This document shows positions 1-8,580 of a stretch of DNA of 64,000 bases, in pieces. Source of the DNA: Polycladidibacter stylochi (GTDB lineage: Bacteria > Pseudomonadota > Alphaproteobacteria > Rhizobiales > Stappiaceae). The stretch is from positions 310,001 through 374,000 of the forward strand of contig NZ_LLWE01000025.1 in assembly GCF_001562055.1 (NCBI RefSeq). Reading direction: 5' to 3'. Made by a program: the position numbers and the translations under genes. How positions within the stretch are numbered: the stretch's first letter is position 1; the number at the start of each line of letters is the position of its first letter. The notes under the pieces are model-generated. The model did no database searches, was not told the DNA's origin, and saw nothing but the letters and a program-made list of their open reading frames with translations.

Positions 1-1153
1 CGCACTGGCGTAAGGCTTCATCCAGCTGGCCGGCTTTTTCCCAATCTTGTTGTGCTTTGGGCAAACGCTGTTCTTGCGTCTCGAATGCCTTTTGCCCGTC
101 ATTTAGCTGCGCGGTCCCTGCTGCACACTCTTGCAGCGCCTGTTGCATTTGTGTAGCCAATTGCGCCAGCTCAGCGCTGTTTTTTTCCTGCTGCGCCTTT
201 AGTTGTTCTTGCCGCGTATGCACCGGCTGTACTGCTTTCAACCGTTGCAATTGCGCCCGCAATTGCTGCTTTTGCGCACTCTGCGTTTCTTGTTGTTGCA
301 GCTGCACATAAGCATCTTGCGCTTGTTGTAACTGCGTTCGCGCTTTTTCAACCTGTTCAAGGTGGGAAAGCGCCTTACCCAGCTTCGCCAAAGCCTCTTC
401 CCCCTGCTGGCTTTGGGTTTGCAAGCTGCTTTGCGTGGCGATTAACTCGCCACGTGCGGTCTCATCCAGCACCCCCACCGCATCGCACTGTGCTTGTAAA
501 GCCGCCACATCGCTTTGTGCGCTTTGATGCATCAAATGCACCCGCTGCGATATTTCGCTATAAACCTCGGTGCCGGTGATTTTCTCCAGCAGCTCAGCCC
601 GCGCATTATCATTGGCCCGCAAGAAGGCGTCGAAATCCCCCTGTGCCAAGAGTACGGTACGCCGGAACTGGTCGTAGGAAAGGCCAAGCTGCGTCTCGAC
701 CGCGCTATCAACATCACGCAGTTTATTCGCCAGCACCACATGGTCTTCCAGCCGCTCGATAAAGCGCTCCACCGGCTGCAAGCGCCCCTCCGCCTTGCCC
801 CGTGCCCGCCGCGCCGCCCAATGGGCGCGATAGGACTTGCCATCAACACCGATAAAGTCCACCTGCGCAAAACCGTCGCTAGCCCCACGGGTGAGCACAG
901 AGCGGGCGTCTTTTTCGTTAAACACTTCGCTGGCCACATCGGGTACTTTTTCGTCCGAACCTTCTGCCGTTAAACGCGGACAGCGGCCATAAAGCGCCAA
1001 GCACAACGCATCCAACAAGGTAGATTTCCCCGCGCCGGTTTCACCAACAATGGCAAACAGCCCTGCACTTTTTAAGGGTTCAGCTTCTAGGTTCACTTCA
1101 AATGCCGCAGCAAGGCTCGCCAGATTTTGACCACGCACCGCTAAGATTCTCAT
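1..1153 (-). CDS. sbcC: Exonuclease subunit SbcC, N-terminal part (runs off the window)
   Basis: Large SMC-like ATPase subunit of the SbcCD nuclease, which opens DNA hairpins and trims double-strand ends. Only the N-terminal ~384 residues are in the window and the frame is open to base 1. Reading the minus strand from the ATG at 1153 gives MRILAVRGQNLASL, then a Walker A motif GETGAGKST near residue 40, and a motif LAQGDFDAFL typical of the family before residue 200. From about residue 200 the chain becomes a Gln/Ala/Leu-rich coiled coil that continues out of the window. Its ATG overlaps the stop of sbcD by four bases (ATGA), so the two are translationally coupled. Identification is firm; the 3' end is simply not present. 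Confidence 0.93.
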   Translation of the reverse strand, partial: MRILAVRGQNLASLAAAFEVNLEAEPLKSAGLFAIVGETGAGKSTLLDALCLALYGRCPRLTAEGSDEKVPDVASEVFNEKDARSVLTRGASDGFAQVDFIGVDGKSYRAHWAARRARGKAEGRLQPVERFIERLEDHVVLANKLRDVDSAVETQLGLSYDQFRRTVLLAQGDFDAFLRANDNARAELLEKITGTEVYSEISQRVHLMHQSAQSDVAALQAQCDAVGVLDETARGELIATQSSLQTQSQQGEEALAKLGKALSHLEQVEKARTQLQQAQDAYVQLQQQETQSAQKQQLRAQLQRLKAVQPVHTRQEQLKAQQEKNSAELAQLATQMQQALQECAAGTAQLNDGQKAFETQEQRLPKAQQDWEKAGQLDEALRQC

Positions 1154-2409
1154 TGTTCGTTCTCCGCTACGGCCTTCGTAAACAGCTCTTGATGCACGCT
1201 TGAGGCGGCTTCGCCATGCACTTCTTCAAATACTTGTAAAAACAAATCACGCGGGTTCATTTGCGCAAGTGCCGCCATGCTATCCGCCTCGCTCACATCG
1301 GCCTGCGCTGCCCGCGCCCGCACCTTGCGCTTGATTGCCACCCCCGCACCGCGTACGGCAAAGCCTTCCAGCATTTGCTCCACTTGCGCTTTCAAACCAT
1401 GACTGGAAACCTGCGGGCACAAATCCACATGCACAAACGGGCGCTGCTCTACCGGCAATTCCGCGTCCAACGGCAGTTCTTCAAGCAATTTGGGCACATC
1501 CTCAAGCCGTGCCCCCTCGCTGCCGCCCAAACGGTAAAACGGCACCGAGCGGCTTAGCGGCAAGCGCTCAAGGGTGGGCGTGCTGGCCCCATCCTCAAAG
1601 CAGATTAAATCAAGCCCGTGCTTATAATGCTGCTCGGCAACCGAAAGCGGGAAAGGCGAGCCGGAATAGCGAATGTTCTCGCGTCCGACCTTTTGCGGCT
1701 TATGCAAATGGCCCAGCGCCACATAAGCAAGCTCCTCAGTAAATATACTATGCGGCACGGCATGTTCACCGCCAATCAGAATGCGCCGCTCCGCCCCTTC
1801 CGATTCTTCTGCTCCCCCAACGTGTAAATGACCGGTAGCAATGAGCGGCAAACCATTCGCCGCAAGCAAAGCTCTTTGGGTGGCGTCATCGTAAAGAGTG
1901 CGAACGGCCGCCACAACGGGAGAACCCTCCTCCCCCTCATGCGCCAAATGCAGCCCCGGCAAATCGGCGGCCCGCGGGAAAGGCAGCGCCAGCACACAGG
2001 CGCGTGCCACACCATTTTTATCTTTCAAGCTCACCAGATGACGCGATAAATCAACACCGGTTTCATCGCGGCGAATACCACCGCACACATGCACACCAAT
2101 TCGTTCGAACAACACGCCCGGCGCTTCCAGCCGTCCAGCGGGGTCGTGATTGCCCGCCACCAGCACCACTTGCAAATGCGGCCTGACATGGTGCAAGTCC
2201 GCCAAGGCCTCATAAAGCATCCGGCTGGCCTGTGCCGATGGATTTTGATTATCAAAAACATCGCCCGCCACGATAACGGCATCCACATTATGTGCGCACA
2301 CCAGCTCTTTCAGCTCGGCAAAAAACTGCCGATGCTCAAAGCTGCGTGTCCAGCCGTTAAGGGTTTGGCCAATATGCCAATCCGCCGTATGCAGAATTTT
2401 GAATGCCAT
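1150..2409 (-). CDS. sbcD: Exonuclease subunit SbcD
   Basis: Mn-dependent calcineurin-like phosphoesterase that is the nuclease subunit of SbcCD. The 419-residue protein carries the phosphoesterase metal motifs in order: HTADWHIGQ at the N-terminus, AGDVFDNQNPS near residue 50, GNHDPAGR near residue 105, and two GHLH motifs (TGHLHVGG and LGHLHKPQ) around residues 190-235. Length is normal for the family. It is the first gene of the sbcD-sbcC pair and ends inside the sbcC start codon. The role in DNA end processing and hairpin cleavage is inferred from the family. Confidence 0.95.
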   Translation of the reverse strand: MAFKILHTADWHIGQTLNGWTRSFEHRQFFAELKELVCAHNVDAVIVAGDVFDNQNPSAQASRMLYEALADLHHVRPHLQVVLVAGNHDPAGRLEAPGVLFERIGVHVCGGIRRDETGVDLSRHLVSLKDKNGVARACVLALPFPRAADLPGLHLAHEGEEGSPVVAAVRTLYDDATQRALLAANGLPLIATGHLHVGGAEESEGAERRILIGGEHAVPHSIFTEELAYVALGHLHKPQKVGRENIRYSGSPFPLSVAEQHYKHGLDLICFEDGASTPTLERLPLSRSVPFYRLGGSEGARLEDVPKLLEELPLDAELPVEQRPFVHVDLCPQVSSHGLKAQVEQMLEGFAVRGAGVAIKRKVRARAAQADVSEADSMAALAQMNPRDLFLQVFEEVHGEAASSVHQELFTKAVAENEQ

Positions 2410-2769
2410 TAAGGTGCCGACTCGCCAAAGACCCTAGGGAAACCACAATCCGAAACCGCTAGCTTAGTCGCCAACCCGATTAAAGAGTCTTACCAAAACC
2501 AATGTTTCCAACAGATTCAGTGGTTTACACACAGTTGCCACACAGCTTTTTTGTTATCCCCACCCCGGGTGTGGATGGTGTGTTGATGAGCCTGTATGAA
2601 GCGGGAAAGCCCATTTATTGTTCACCAAAAACTGACAATGCATTCACCGAAAACGATATTGTTCAACACCATCGCTACCGCTAGTCTTAGGTAAACACAA
2701 ACACCCGCCCACACCAGAGCAAAAAGCAACATAAGCTGCATCAATAGGGCCGAATAACAGGAAGCGAAC
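2410..2769. other. Intergenic region between sbcD and the pirin gene
   Basis: Divergent promoter region. It holds a 60-codon open frame on the plus strand (2502-2684) with no ribosome binding site, no recognisable product and no sign of coding bias, so it is not called. A short GC-rich imperfect palindrome (ccaccccgggtgtgg) lies near 2560. Nothing else is recognised. Confidence 0.5.
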
Positions 2770-3552
2770 ATGTGTCAGACAAGCAAGATTCCCCCACAGC
2801 CACAAGCGACAAAGGTTAACGACTTGGCCTTAACCCTTCGCCCGGCAAACCAGCGCGGCCATGTTGACCACGGCTGGCTCAAAGCCGCCCACTCATTCAG
2901 TTTTGGTAGTTATTACAACCGCAACAACATGCATTTTGCGTTACTGCGCGTGATTAACGAAGACCATATCGCACCAAACATGGGCTTCCCAACCCACCCC
3001 CACGAGAATTTCGAGATTTTTACCTATCCGATTTCTGGCCGCATCGCCCATAAGGACTCCATGGGTAACAGCAGCGAGGTTGGCGCGGGTGAAATCCAAT
3101 ATATGAGCGCGGGCAGCGGCGTAGAACACAGCGAATTCAACCCCTCCACCACCGAGCAAACCCACCTGCTACAAATCTGGCTCATGCCCAATTCGCTAAA
3201 CACCACACCGCGCTATGAAAACCGCCGCTTGCCGCTGCAACAGCAAAAGGGAGCGTTTCACCTTTTCCTCTCTCCCGATGGCCGCGATGGCTCCATTGCT
3301 ATTCATAGCGACAGTGATGTTTACGCAGCCTTGTTCGATAAAGGCATGCGCCAACAATTGGAACTGCCGGAAGATAAGGTGGCCTATGTGCATGTGGTGC
3401 AAGGCAACATCAACATCAACAACCAGCAGCTAAAATCCGGTGATGCCTTAGAGGTGCTTGCCCCCGGCTTGTTAGAGTTCAGCGCACAGGAAAACAGTGA
3501 ATTGCTGGTGTTTATCATGCCTGCCAACCCGCAGCGCCCAAAACGGCCTTAA
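2770..3552 (+). CDS. Pirin family protein (YhhW-like bicupin)
   Basis: A 260-residue pirin. The N-terminal cupin has the family's metal motif, with FPTHPHENFEIFTY around residues 75-90 and the second metal His/Glu in GSGVEHSEFN near 120. The sequence before it (HGWLKAAHSFSFGSYYN) is typical of pirins. Pirins bind iron or another divalent metal; some bacterial members act as quercetin dioxygenases, others as regulators or redox sensors, so the reaction here is unknown. It is followed by the arsenic genes on the same strand but a separate operator lies between, so it is probably its own unit. An ATG at 2770 preceded by aggaagcgaac fits as the start. Confidence 0.88.
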   Translation: MCQTSKIPPQPQATKVNDLALTLRPANQRGHVDHGWLKAAHSFSFGSYYNRNNMHFALLRVINEDHIAPNMGFPTHPHENFEIFTYPISGRIAHKDSMGNSSEVGAGEIQYMSAGSGVEHSEFNPSTTEQTHLLQIWLMPNSLNTTPRYENRRLPLQQQKGAFHLFLSPDGRDGSIAIHSDSDVYAALFDKGMRQQLELPEDKVAYVHVVQGNININNQQLKSGDALEVLAPGLLEFSAQENSELLVFIMPANPQRPKRP

Positions 3553-3623
3553 CACCCCATAAGCCACGTGCTCCAAACACATGGCCAAATAGATTGCCAT
3601 AAAGTTTAGAATGGCTCCACATT

Positions 3624-3653
3624 GCAATACTACAAGAAAATTTGTAGTATTGC
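3624..3653. promoter_or_regulatory. Probable ArsR operator: perfect 12-bp inverted repeat
   Basis: gcaatactacaa (3624-3635) and ttgtagtattgc (3642-3653) are perfect inverted repeats separated by six bases. The repeat ends four bases before the ATG of the ArsR-ArsC gene, the expected place for an autorepressor site that controls transcription of the ars genes. It could also act as a hairpin hiding the start codon. That it binds ArsR is inference. Confidence 0.7.
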
Positions 3654-3657
3654 TTTT

Positions 3658-4488
3658 ATGCAAGATACCGAAGCCATAAAGGCCCTAAGCGCCCTTGCCC
3701 ATAAAGACCGCCTGGCCGCGTTCAAGCTGGTTCTCAAACACAGCCCCACCGGTTTGCCCTCTGGCGCTATAGCGCAACAGCTGAATATTGCCCCCACCCG
3801 CATGTCGTTCCACCTTGCCGCCTTGCATCAGGCCGAGCTGCTCGCCACCAAACGCCATGGCCGCCAAGTATACTATGCGCTTGCGCCGCAAACCATGCAG
3901 AACCTGCTGCTATTTTTAACGCAAGACTGCTGCGGCGGTGATACCGCCCTTTGCGGCCCCATGCTCTCCGCGCTTTCCCTTTGCCCATCGCAAACGCAAA
4001 ACCAACCCGAAAGCAAATGCCAGCTTGATGAAGGCTGTACACCACCTGCCACCCACGAACATGGAAGGATAGAAAAGTCTATGAAAGCAACGATTTACCA
4101 CAATCCCAAATGCGGCACCTCACGCAATACCCTCGCCATATTAACCAAGGCTGGCTATGAGGTAACGGTGATTGAATACCTGCAAAACATGCCGGACCGC
4201 GCCACCCTAACAACCTTGGTAAATGAAAGTGGCCTGAGCCCGCGCCAGTTCATGCGTGCCAAGGAAGCCCGCTTTAAAGAACTGGGGCTTGAAGAAGACA
4301 AATGGAGCGACGACCAGCTGATTGATGCCATGCTGGACAACCCCGTTCTCATGAACCGCCCGGTAGTGGTAACCGAGCTGGGCACCCGCCAGTGCCGCCC
4401 TTCGGAAGTGGTGTTTGAAATCATCCCGCAAGGCAGCGTTACCAGCTTCACCAAGGAAGATGGCGAAATAATCGCCCCCAAAGCCTAA
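3658..4488 (+). CDS. arsRC: ArsR regulator - ArsC arsenate reductase in-frame fusion
   Basis: One uninterrupted frame of 276 codons from ATG 3658 encodes two domains. Residues 1-105 are an ArsR/SmtB winged helix (HKDRLAAFKLV, LNIAPTRMSFHLAALHQAELL) with Cys91, Cys92 and Cys99 just after the DNA-binding domain, resembling the C-terminal As(III) site of the Acidithiobacillus-type ArsR rather than the ELCVCDL type. From residue 142 comes a complete glutaredoxin-dependent ArsC: catalytic Cys in NPKCGTSRN, and Arg residues in QFMRAKE, MNRPVVV and GTRQCRPSE. An ATG at 4081 preceded by gaagga could start free ArsC as well, so both fused and separate reductase may be made. A TTG at 3622 is rejected as start because it lies inside the operator. 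arsH follows. Confidence 0.88.
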   Translation: MQDTEAIKALSALAHKDRLAAFKLVLKHSPTGLPSGAIAQQLNIAPTRMSFHLAALHQAELLATKRHGRQVYYALAPQTMQNLLLFLTQDCCGGDTALCGPMLSALSLCPSQTQNQPESKCQLDEGCTPPATHEHGRIEKSMKATIYHNPKCGTSRNTLAILTKAGYEVTVIEYLQNMPDRATLTTLVNESGLSPRQFMRAKEARFKELGLEEDKWSDDQLIDAMLDNPVLMNRPVVVTELGTRQCRPSEVVFEIIPQGSVTSFTKEDGEIIAPKA

Positions 4489-4527
4489 CGCAATCCACCA
4501 CACCTTAAATAAAGCGTAGGAACAAAG

Positions 4528-4565
4528 CGGCAGAAACCCAAGAACAATAACAATTCTGCCGTTTT
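4528..4565 (+). terminator. Possible terminator or attenuator between arsRC and arsH
   Basis: An 8-bp perfect stem (cggcagaa 4528-4535, ttctgccg 4554-4561) with an 18-base AT-rich loop runs straight into gtttt. It could partly terminate arsRC transcripts ahead of arsH. Confidence 0.45.
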
Positions 4566-4628
4566 CAGCAAATATGCCTTCGCCTACGAAGTTCCTTGGC
4601 AGCAGGCACGAGTGATTAGAGCGTAAAG

Positions 4629-5396
4629 ATGACAGATACCCCCAAAAAGCAAAGTGACCAGATGCAGCATGACAAACTGGCCAATGCCGATGACATGCCA
4701 AATATTGCAGCGCCGTGCTTTCATCATATCGACAGCAACGCCCTGCTCCACCCGCAAATCAGCAGCCATAAACCAAAGATTCTGCTGCTCTATGGCTCCT
4801 TGCGTGAGCGCTCCTACAGCCGCCTGTTAACCGAAGAGGCGGCCCGTGTGCTGACGGCACTGGGCGCGGAAACCAAAACCTTCAACCCTTCCGGCCTGCC
4901 ATTGCCGGATGATGCCGACGCCGACCACCCCAAGGTGAAAGAGCTGCGTGAGTTGGTGATGTGGTCTGAAGGGCAGGTGTGGTGCTCGCCCGAGCGTCAC
5001 GGTGCCATGACCGGTATTATGAAAACAATGGTAGACTGGATACCGCTTTCAGCCGGTGCCGTACGCCCCTCGCAAGGCAAAACACTGGCTTTGATGCAGG
5101 TTTCCGGCGGCTCGCAAAGCTTTAATGCCCTCAACCAAATGCGGGTACTAGGCCGCTGGATGCGCATGATCACCATTCCCAACCAGTCATCAGTGCCCAA
5201 AGCATTTTTGGAGTTTGAGGAAGACGGCCGCATGAAGCCCTCTTCGCTCTACGACCGCATGGTAGATGTCATGGAAGAGCTGGTGAAGTTCACGCTGCTA
5301 ACCCGTGACCGCGCCCCGTACTTGGTAGACCGCTACTCCGAGCGCAAGGAAACGGCAGAAGAGCTTTCCAAACGCGTTAACCAACGCTCTATATAG
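4629..5396 (+). CDS. arsH: ArsH, NADPH-dependent FMN reductase / organoarsenical oxidase
   Basis: A 255-residue flavodoxin-like protein of the ArsH family. The FMN phosphate loop [13 protein letters not shown] is near residue 60, the family signature [18 protein letters not shown] near 120, and [11 protein letters not shown] near 160. ArsH members oxidise trivalent methylarsenicals and aromatic arsenicals to the less toxic pentavalent forms, or reduce quinones. A 45-residue N-terminal extension precedes the fold; an inner ATG (residue 12) is also possible because no strong ribosome site marks the first ATG. It sits 140 bases after arsRC and is the last gene of the arsenic locus; no arsB, acr3 or arsA is nearby. 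Confidence 0.93.
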   Translation: MTDTPKKQSDQMQHDKLANADDMPNIAAPCFHHIDSNALLHPQISSHKPKILLLYGSLRERSYSRLLTEEAARVLTALGAETKTFNPSGLPLPDDADADHPKVKELRELVMWSEGQVWCSPERHGAMTGIMKTMVDWIPLSAGAVRPSQGKTLALMQVSGGSQSFNALNQMRVLGRWMRMITIPNQSSVPKAFLEFEEDGRMKPSSLYDRMVDVMEELVKFTLLTRDRAPYLVDRYSERKETAEELSKRVNQRSI

Positions 5397-5522
5397 GAGG
5401 TATAGCCACACCTTCTGCAAAACTGCATTAAGGGCGCAGCGCAATCCTGCCCGCGGTGAAATGCGGTCCTATTAGCAGTCAACGCCGTTAAGAAGTTAAT
5501 GCTATTTGAATGCCTCGCTCAT

Positions 5523-5996
5523 CTACATCAATGGTTGTAAAACCCGAGAGTGGCGCGAGGCATACACCATAGAGGTTTCGATGCGGGTGATAAAAGGCCG
5601 GTTTGTGAATTGCTCGAATGCCAGTTTTTTCAGATGCAACATATCTTGCGCCACCACATTCACCACCACATCATGACGTCCAGTTACCAAAAAAGCTGAT
5701 AGAACCTCGGGTAACTGGACAATTTCGCGCATAAACTCCTCGACAATCTCTTCGTCGTGCTTATCCAGCTCCATCAAAAACAAAGCCTCCAAATGCGCGC
5801 CCATGATATCGCGCTGAACCACCGCATGCGCTGATTCTATATAACCTGCTTCTTTCAAAAGCTTAACGCGTTGTGCCGTTGCCGAATTAGACAGACCAAT
5901 ACGCGCCGAAAGCTCTTTCGTTTGCAACCAGCCATTTTCCTGCAAAAACTGCATTATTAAGTAATCTTTACGGTCAAGAACCATATTTTCTGACAT
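5523..5996 (-). CDS. Lrp/AsnC family transcriptional regulator
   Basis: About 157 residues with an N-terminal helix-turn-helix (LQTKELSARIGLSNSATAQRVKLLKEAGYI) and a C-terminal RAM/AsnC ligand domain (EVLSAFLVTGRHDVVVNVVA). The start is placed at the ATG at 5996 (MSENMVLDRKDYLIM), the spacing usual for Lrp proteins; an ATG at 6023 is an alternative, and the TTG at 6065 is unlikely. It is divergently transcribed from the radical SAM/LysE pair across about 100 AT-rich bases, the normal position for a regulator of those genes. Lrp proteins next to LysE exporters commonly sense the amino acid that is exported; the ligand here is unknown. Confidence 0.86.
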   Translation of the reverse strand: MSENMVLDRKDYLIMQFLQENGWLQTKELSARIGLSNSATAQRVKLLKEAGYIESAHAVVQRDIMGAHLEALFLMELDKHDEEIVEEFMREIVQLPEVLSAFLVTGRHDVVVNVVAQDMLHLKKLAFEQFTNRPFITRIETSMVYASRHSRVLQPLM

Positions 5997-6100
5997 ATTC
6001 AGTAAACAATCCCGATAACTCATCTCAATTACAATATAAAATACCAACAACAATAAACTATACAACTTTATCTAGTATTATTTAATCGATTGAGGATAAT

Positions 6101-7540
6101 TTGAAATCCATACTATTGATCAACCATCCAACAGTTAAATTTTCCATACGTCATATCGCAAAGAGAGATGATATACAACTGGGTAATACCTATAGATACA
6201 CAATGCCTATAAGTCTTGTAAGAGTTGCCACTATATTAGAAAATGACTTAGGAGTTAAAACAGAAATACTCGATATGAAAGCCTCTTATTTTGCAAAGGA
6301 AGTTAACTATCGAAAAGTCAAATTTAATCAAATGACGGCAACTTTACATCGAGTTGGATTAGATATGGACATACTGTTAGATCACATAACAAAATATGAT
6401 GCGGTTGGTTTATCTAATCATTTTACTTTTGAAAGTGGCATAGTAAAAGAAATTATCCATTTTTGCCGTAAGCACAATCCTAAAATAAAAGTGTTAGTTG
6501 GTGGCGCTGATGTTAAAGCTCGGCCTAATTACTATTTAGAGTGCGGTGCCGACCTTGCCTTTCTTGGGGACATTAATCCAAATGCTATTTTAGAAGCTGA
6601 TTGGTCCAAACCAAAAATTATACAGTCCTATAGATACCCCATTGAAAAACTTAATAAACCAGATTTTAACAAGCTATCGGATTTAAAAATCTATACTGAT
6701 AGCCACGATGGTCCAGTACCTCAAGGTGTTACAACTCCTGTAGGGTTTACCTACTTCACAAGAGGCTGCCCACGAGAATGCGATTTTTGCGAAAGCAGAC
6801 GTACAAAATTTGAAGCACTACCCATCGACCACGCATTAGAAATGCTAACTCATTATTCGAATCATGGCATAAAAACTATTAATTTTTCAGATGACAATTT
6901 TTTACTATTAAAACGTCCATACATTGAAACCTTATTAACCCATATGCGGAGACTGAAGTTTGCCTGGGAATTTCCTAATGGTTTAGAAGTCGGTCGTTTT
7001 ATACGTAATGGAGAAGTTGATAGGGAGCTGATTTCTCTATTATTCTCTAATTATAAAGACCACCTAACTGGTCAACATATTGGTGCATATAGAGCTTTTA
7101 TACCAGTCGAAACCTTCGAGAAAAGAGCAAATTACAAGAAACTGAAACCAGTTAATGAACAAAACGCAGTAATTAAAGAAATTATAACACACAATATACC
7201 AGAAATTAATTTTGGCGTTGTTCTACCACCTAACGCAAAGCAAAGCACATTTGATGCAATTCATAACGGCTACAAAGAAATAAAGAAAATACTTAACGAA
7301 AATAAGTACACTAAAAGCAGATTTTCAATTTTTCATTTAATACCGATAGCATTACATCGGTCTATGAAAACATTGCGTAGCGTAGATGACTTTCCAGAAG
7401 GGTGGAATTTCCATTTTCCAATATACAACGGTACTCATTTAACAGCCGAAGAGTTATTCATAAATCGAATTGAAACCATAATGAAAATTGATCCTGCTGC
7501 TCACCATTCAATGATGAATGGTATTTATAGTTACGCCTAG
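6101..7540 (+). CDS. Radical SAM protein with cobalamin-binding-like N-terminal domain
   Basis: A 479-residue enzyme. Residues ~30-165 have the Rossmann-like pattern of B12-binding domains (DAVGLSNHF, KIKVLVGGADVKA, ECGADLAFLGD). The radical SAM domain starts at about residue 213 with TRGCPRECDFC, giving Cys223, Cys227 and Cys230 in CX3CX2C spacing for the 4Fe-4S cluster. The classical DXHXXG cobalamin motif is not seen, so B12 use is uncertain. The start is a TTG preceded by tgagga, a convincing ribosome site. The gene is much more AT-rich than the ars and nag genes around it, which suggests horizontal transfer. It is followed after 17 bases by a LysE-type exporter, so the product is probably a small exported metabolite. 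Substrate and reaction are not known. Confidence 0.85.
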   Translation: MKSILLINHPTVKFSIRHIAKRDDIQLGNTYRYTMPISLVRVATILENDLGVKTEILDMKASYFAKEVNYRKVKFNQMTATLHRVGLDMDILLDHITKYDAVGLSNHFTFESGIVKEIIHFCRKHNPKIKVLVGGADVKARPNYYLECGADLAFLGDINPNAILEADWSKPKIIQSYRYPIEKLNKPDFNKLSDLKIYTDSHDGPVPQGVTTPVGFTYFTRGCPRECDFCESRRTKFEALPIDHALEMLTHYSNHGIKTINFSDDNFLLLKRPYIETLLTHMRRLKFAWEFPNGLEVGRFIRNGEVDRELISLLFSNYKDHLTGQHIGAYRAFIPVETFEKRANYKKLKPVNEQNAVIKEIITHNIPEINFGVVLPPNAKQSTFDAIHNGYKEIKKILNENKYTKSRFSIFHLIPIALHRSMKTLRSVDDFPEGWNFHFPIYNGTHLTAEELFINRIETIMKIDPAAHHSMMNGIYSYA

Positions 7541-7557
7541 CTTGAGGTGCCGCTATC

Positions 7558-8184
7558 ATGTTCACCAACACCATTTTGTTTCTCGCAACTGTTATTAGCC
7601 TTATTATCGTTCCTGGCCCCGATATGCTTTATGTCACCAGCAGGGCTCTCGCCAGCGGCAAGGAGTCCGGTATTAAGGCAGCAATCGGTATCTCAACCGG
7701 CTATCTTGTCTTCACGCTTTTGGTTGCCATGGGGCTAGGGGCGCTATTTCTTGCAAATCCCAATATTTTTCTAATTATGAAGATACTGGGGGCGATTTAT
7801 CTCATGTTCCTCGCCTACCAATTATTTATTTCAGATATCACTAGTTTTTCAAAGACTTCAAAGCAGGAACAAAAACAGCCAAACGAACTCAAATACGGCT
7901 TTTTAACCAGCCTACTTAACCCCAAGGGGTTGGTATTTTACTTCGCCCTGCTCCCTCAGTTTTATATTATAGATACCATGCCCTTTTGGATCTATGCCCT
8001 CATATATGGCAGTCTTACCAGTCTTCTGTGTTTCCTCATTTATTCATCAGTTGGGGCATTGGCCGCCAATAAAGGTCGCCAACTACTTATAAATCATAGG
8101 CATGGTAAAATAATGACCCGTCTGGCAGGGCTTTGTGTATTCACCATTGCCCTTACAATGGTTCTGCTTGATTTTTTTCATTGA
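7558..8184 (+). CDS. LysE/RhtB family exporter
   Basis: A 208-residue membrane protein of the LysE/RhtB family of amino-acid and metabolite exporters. The N-terminal signature IVPGPDMLYVTSRALASGKESG is family-typical, as is the central LTSLLNPKGLVFYFALLPQF. Hydrophobic stretches fit the usual six helices. A ttgagg ribosome site precedes the ATG. It is 17 bases after the radical SAM gene, so co-transcribed, and the divergent Lrp-type regulator is a common partner of such exporters. The exported compound is probably the radical SAM product or its toxic by-product; this is inference from context. Confidence 0.88.
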   Translation: MFTNTILFLATVISLIIVPGPDMLYVTSRALASGKESGIKAAIGISTGYLVFTLLVAMGLGALFLANPNIFLIMKILGAIYLMFLAYQLFISDITSFSKTSKQEQKQPNELKYGFLTSLLNPKGLVFYFALLPQFYIIDTMPFWIYALIYGSLTSLLCFLIYSSVGALAANKGRQLLINHRHGKIMTRLAGLCVFTIALTMVLLDFFH

Positions 8185-8580
8185 TACAAACCAAAGCATA
8201 GTCGTCACGAACTACTTTGGCTTGCTATTCTTTTACCTTTTTCAAATCCAAACATACGCAAAATCTGTCTAGTACCATCCTTTTGGAGTAGCACTAGGGT
8301 ATATCAGGTATTACCTTCAGCGGAATAATTGCTACCTACCCCATGAATAACAACACCTATACAAGACCAATAAGTTACCAACAAATGACTACAAACATAT
8401 AACATAAATAATATCAATAAATTAACTATATTAGCCTTTTAAATTCATACTACCATTGCATATACCACTTGCCTATTGGTATTTAATTGGTAATGTACAA
8501 ACGACAACAACAAGCAATGTACACAACCAAAACACGTAACCAATAAGCCAAAACAAGCGGTAATAAAGAGCAGTGCACCC
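8185..8580. promoter_or_regulatory. AT-rich upstream region of the nag genes
   Basis: About 400 bases without a gene. It contains operator-like elements: aggtattacct (8306-8316), ataccac...attggtat around 8462-8482, and two copies of aatgtaca 24 bases apart (near 8492 and 8516). These could be NagR or Lrp sites, but none is a clean match to a known consensus. No terminator with a T-run is seen after the LysE gene. Confidence 0.35.

Noticed and set aside
57-973. Plus-strand open frames of 84 and 152 codons
   Set aside because: They are antisense to the clear sbcC coding sequence, and the first is Cys/Ala-rich nonsense.
2502-2684. 60-codon plus-strand frame between sbcD and pirin
   Set aside because: No ribosome site, no motif and no coding character; treated as intergenic.
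3622-3657. TTG start giving a 288-residue ArsR-ArsC protein
   Set aside because: The codon lies within the 12-bp operator repeat and lacks a ribosome site; the ATG at 3658 gives a normal ArsR N-terminus.
4207-4701. Minus-strand 164-codon frame over arsC and the arsH start
   Set aside because: It is antisense to two well-identified genes and has no family features.
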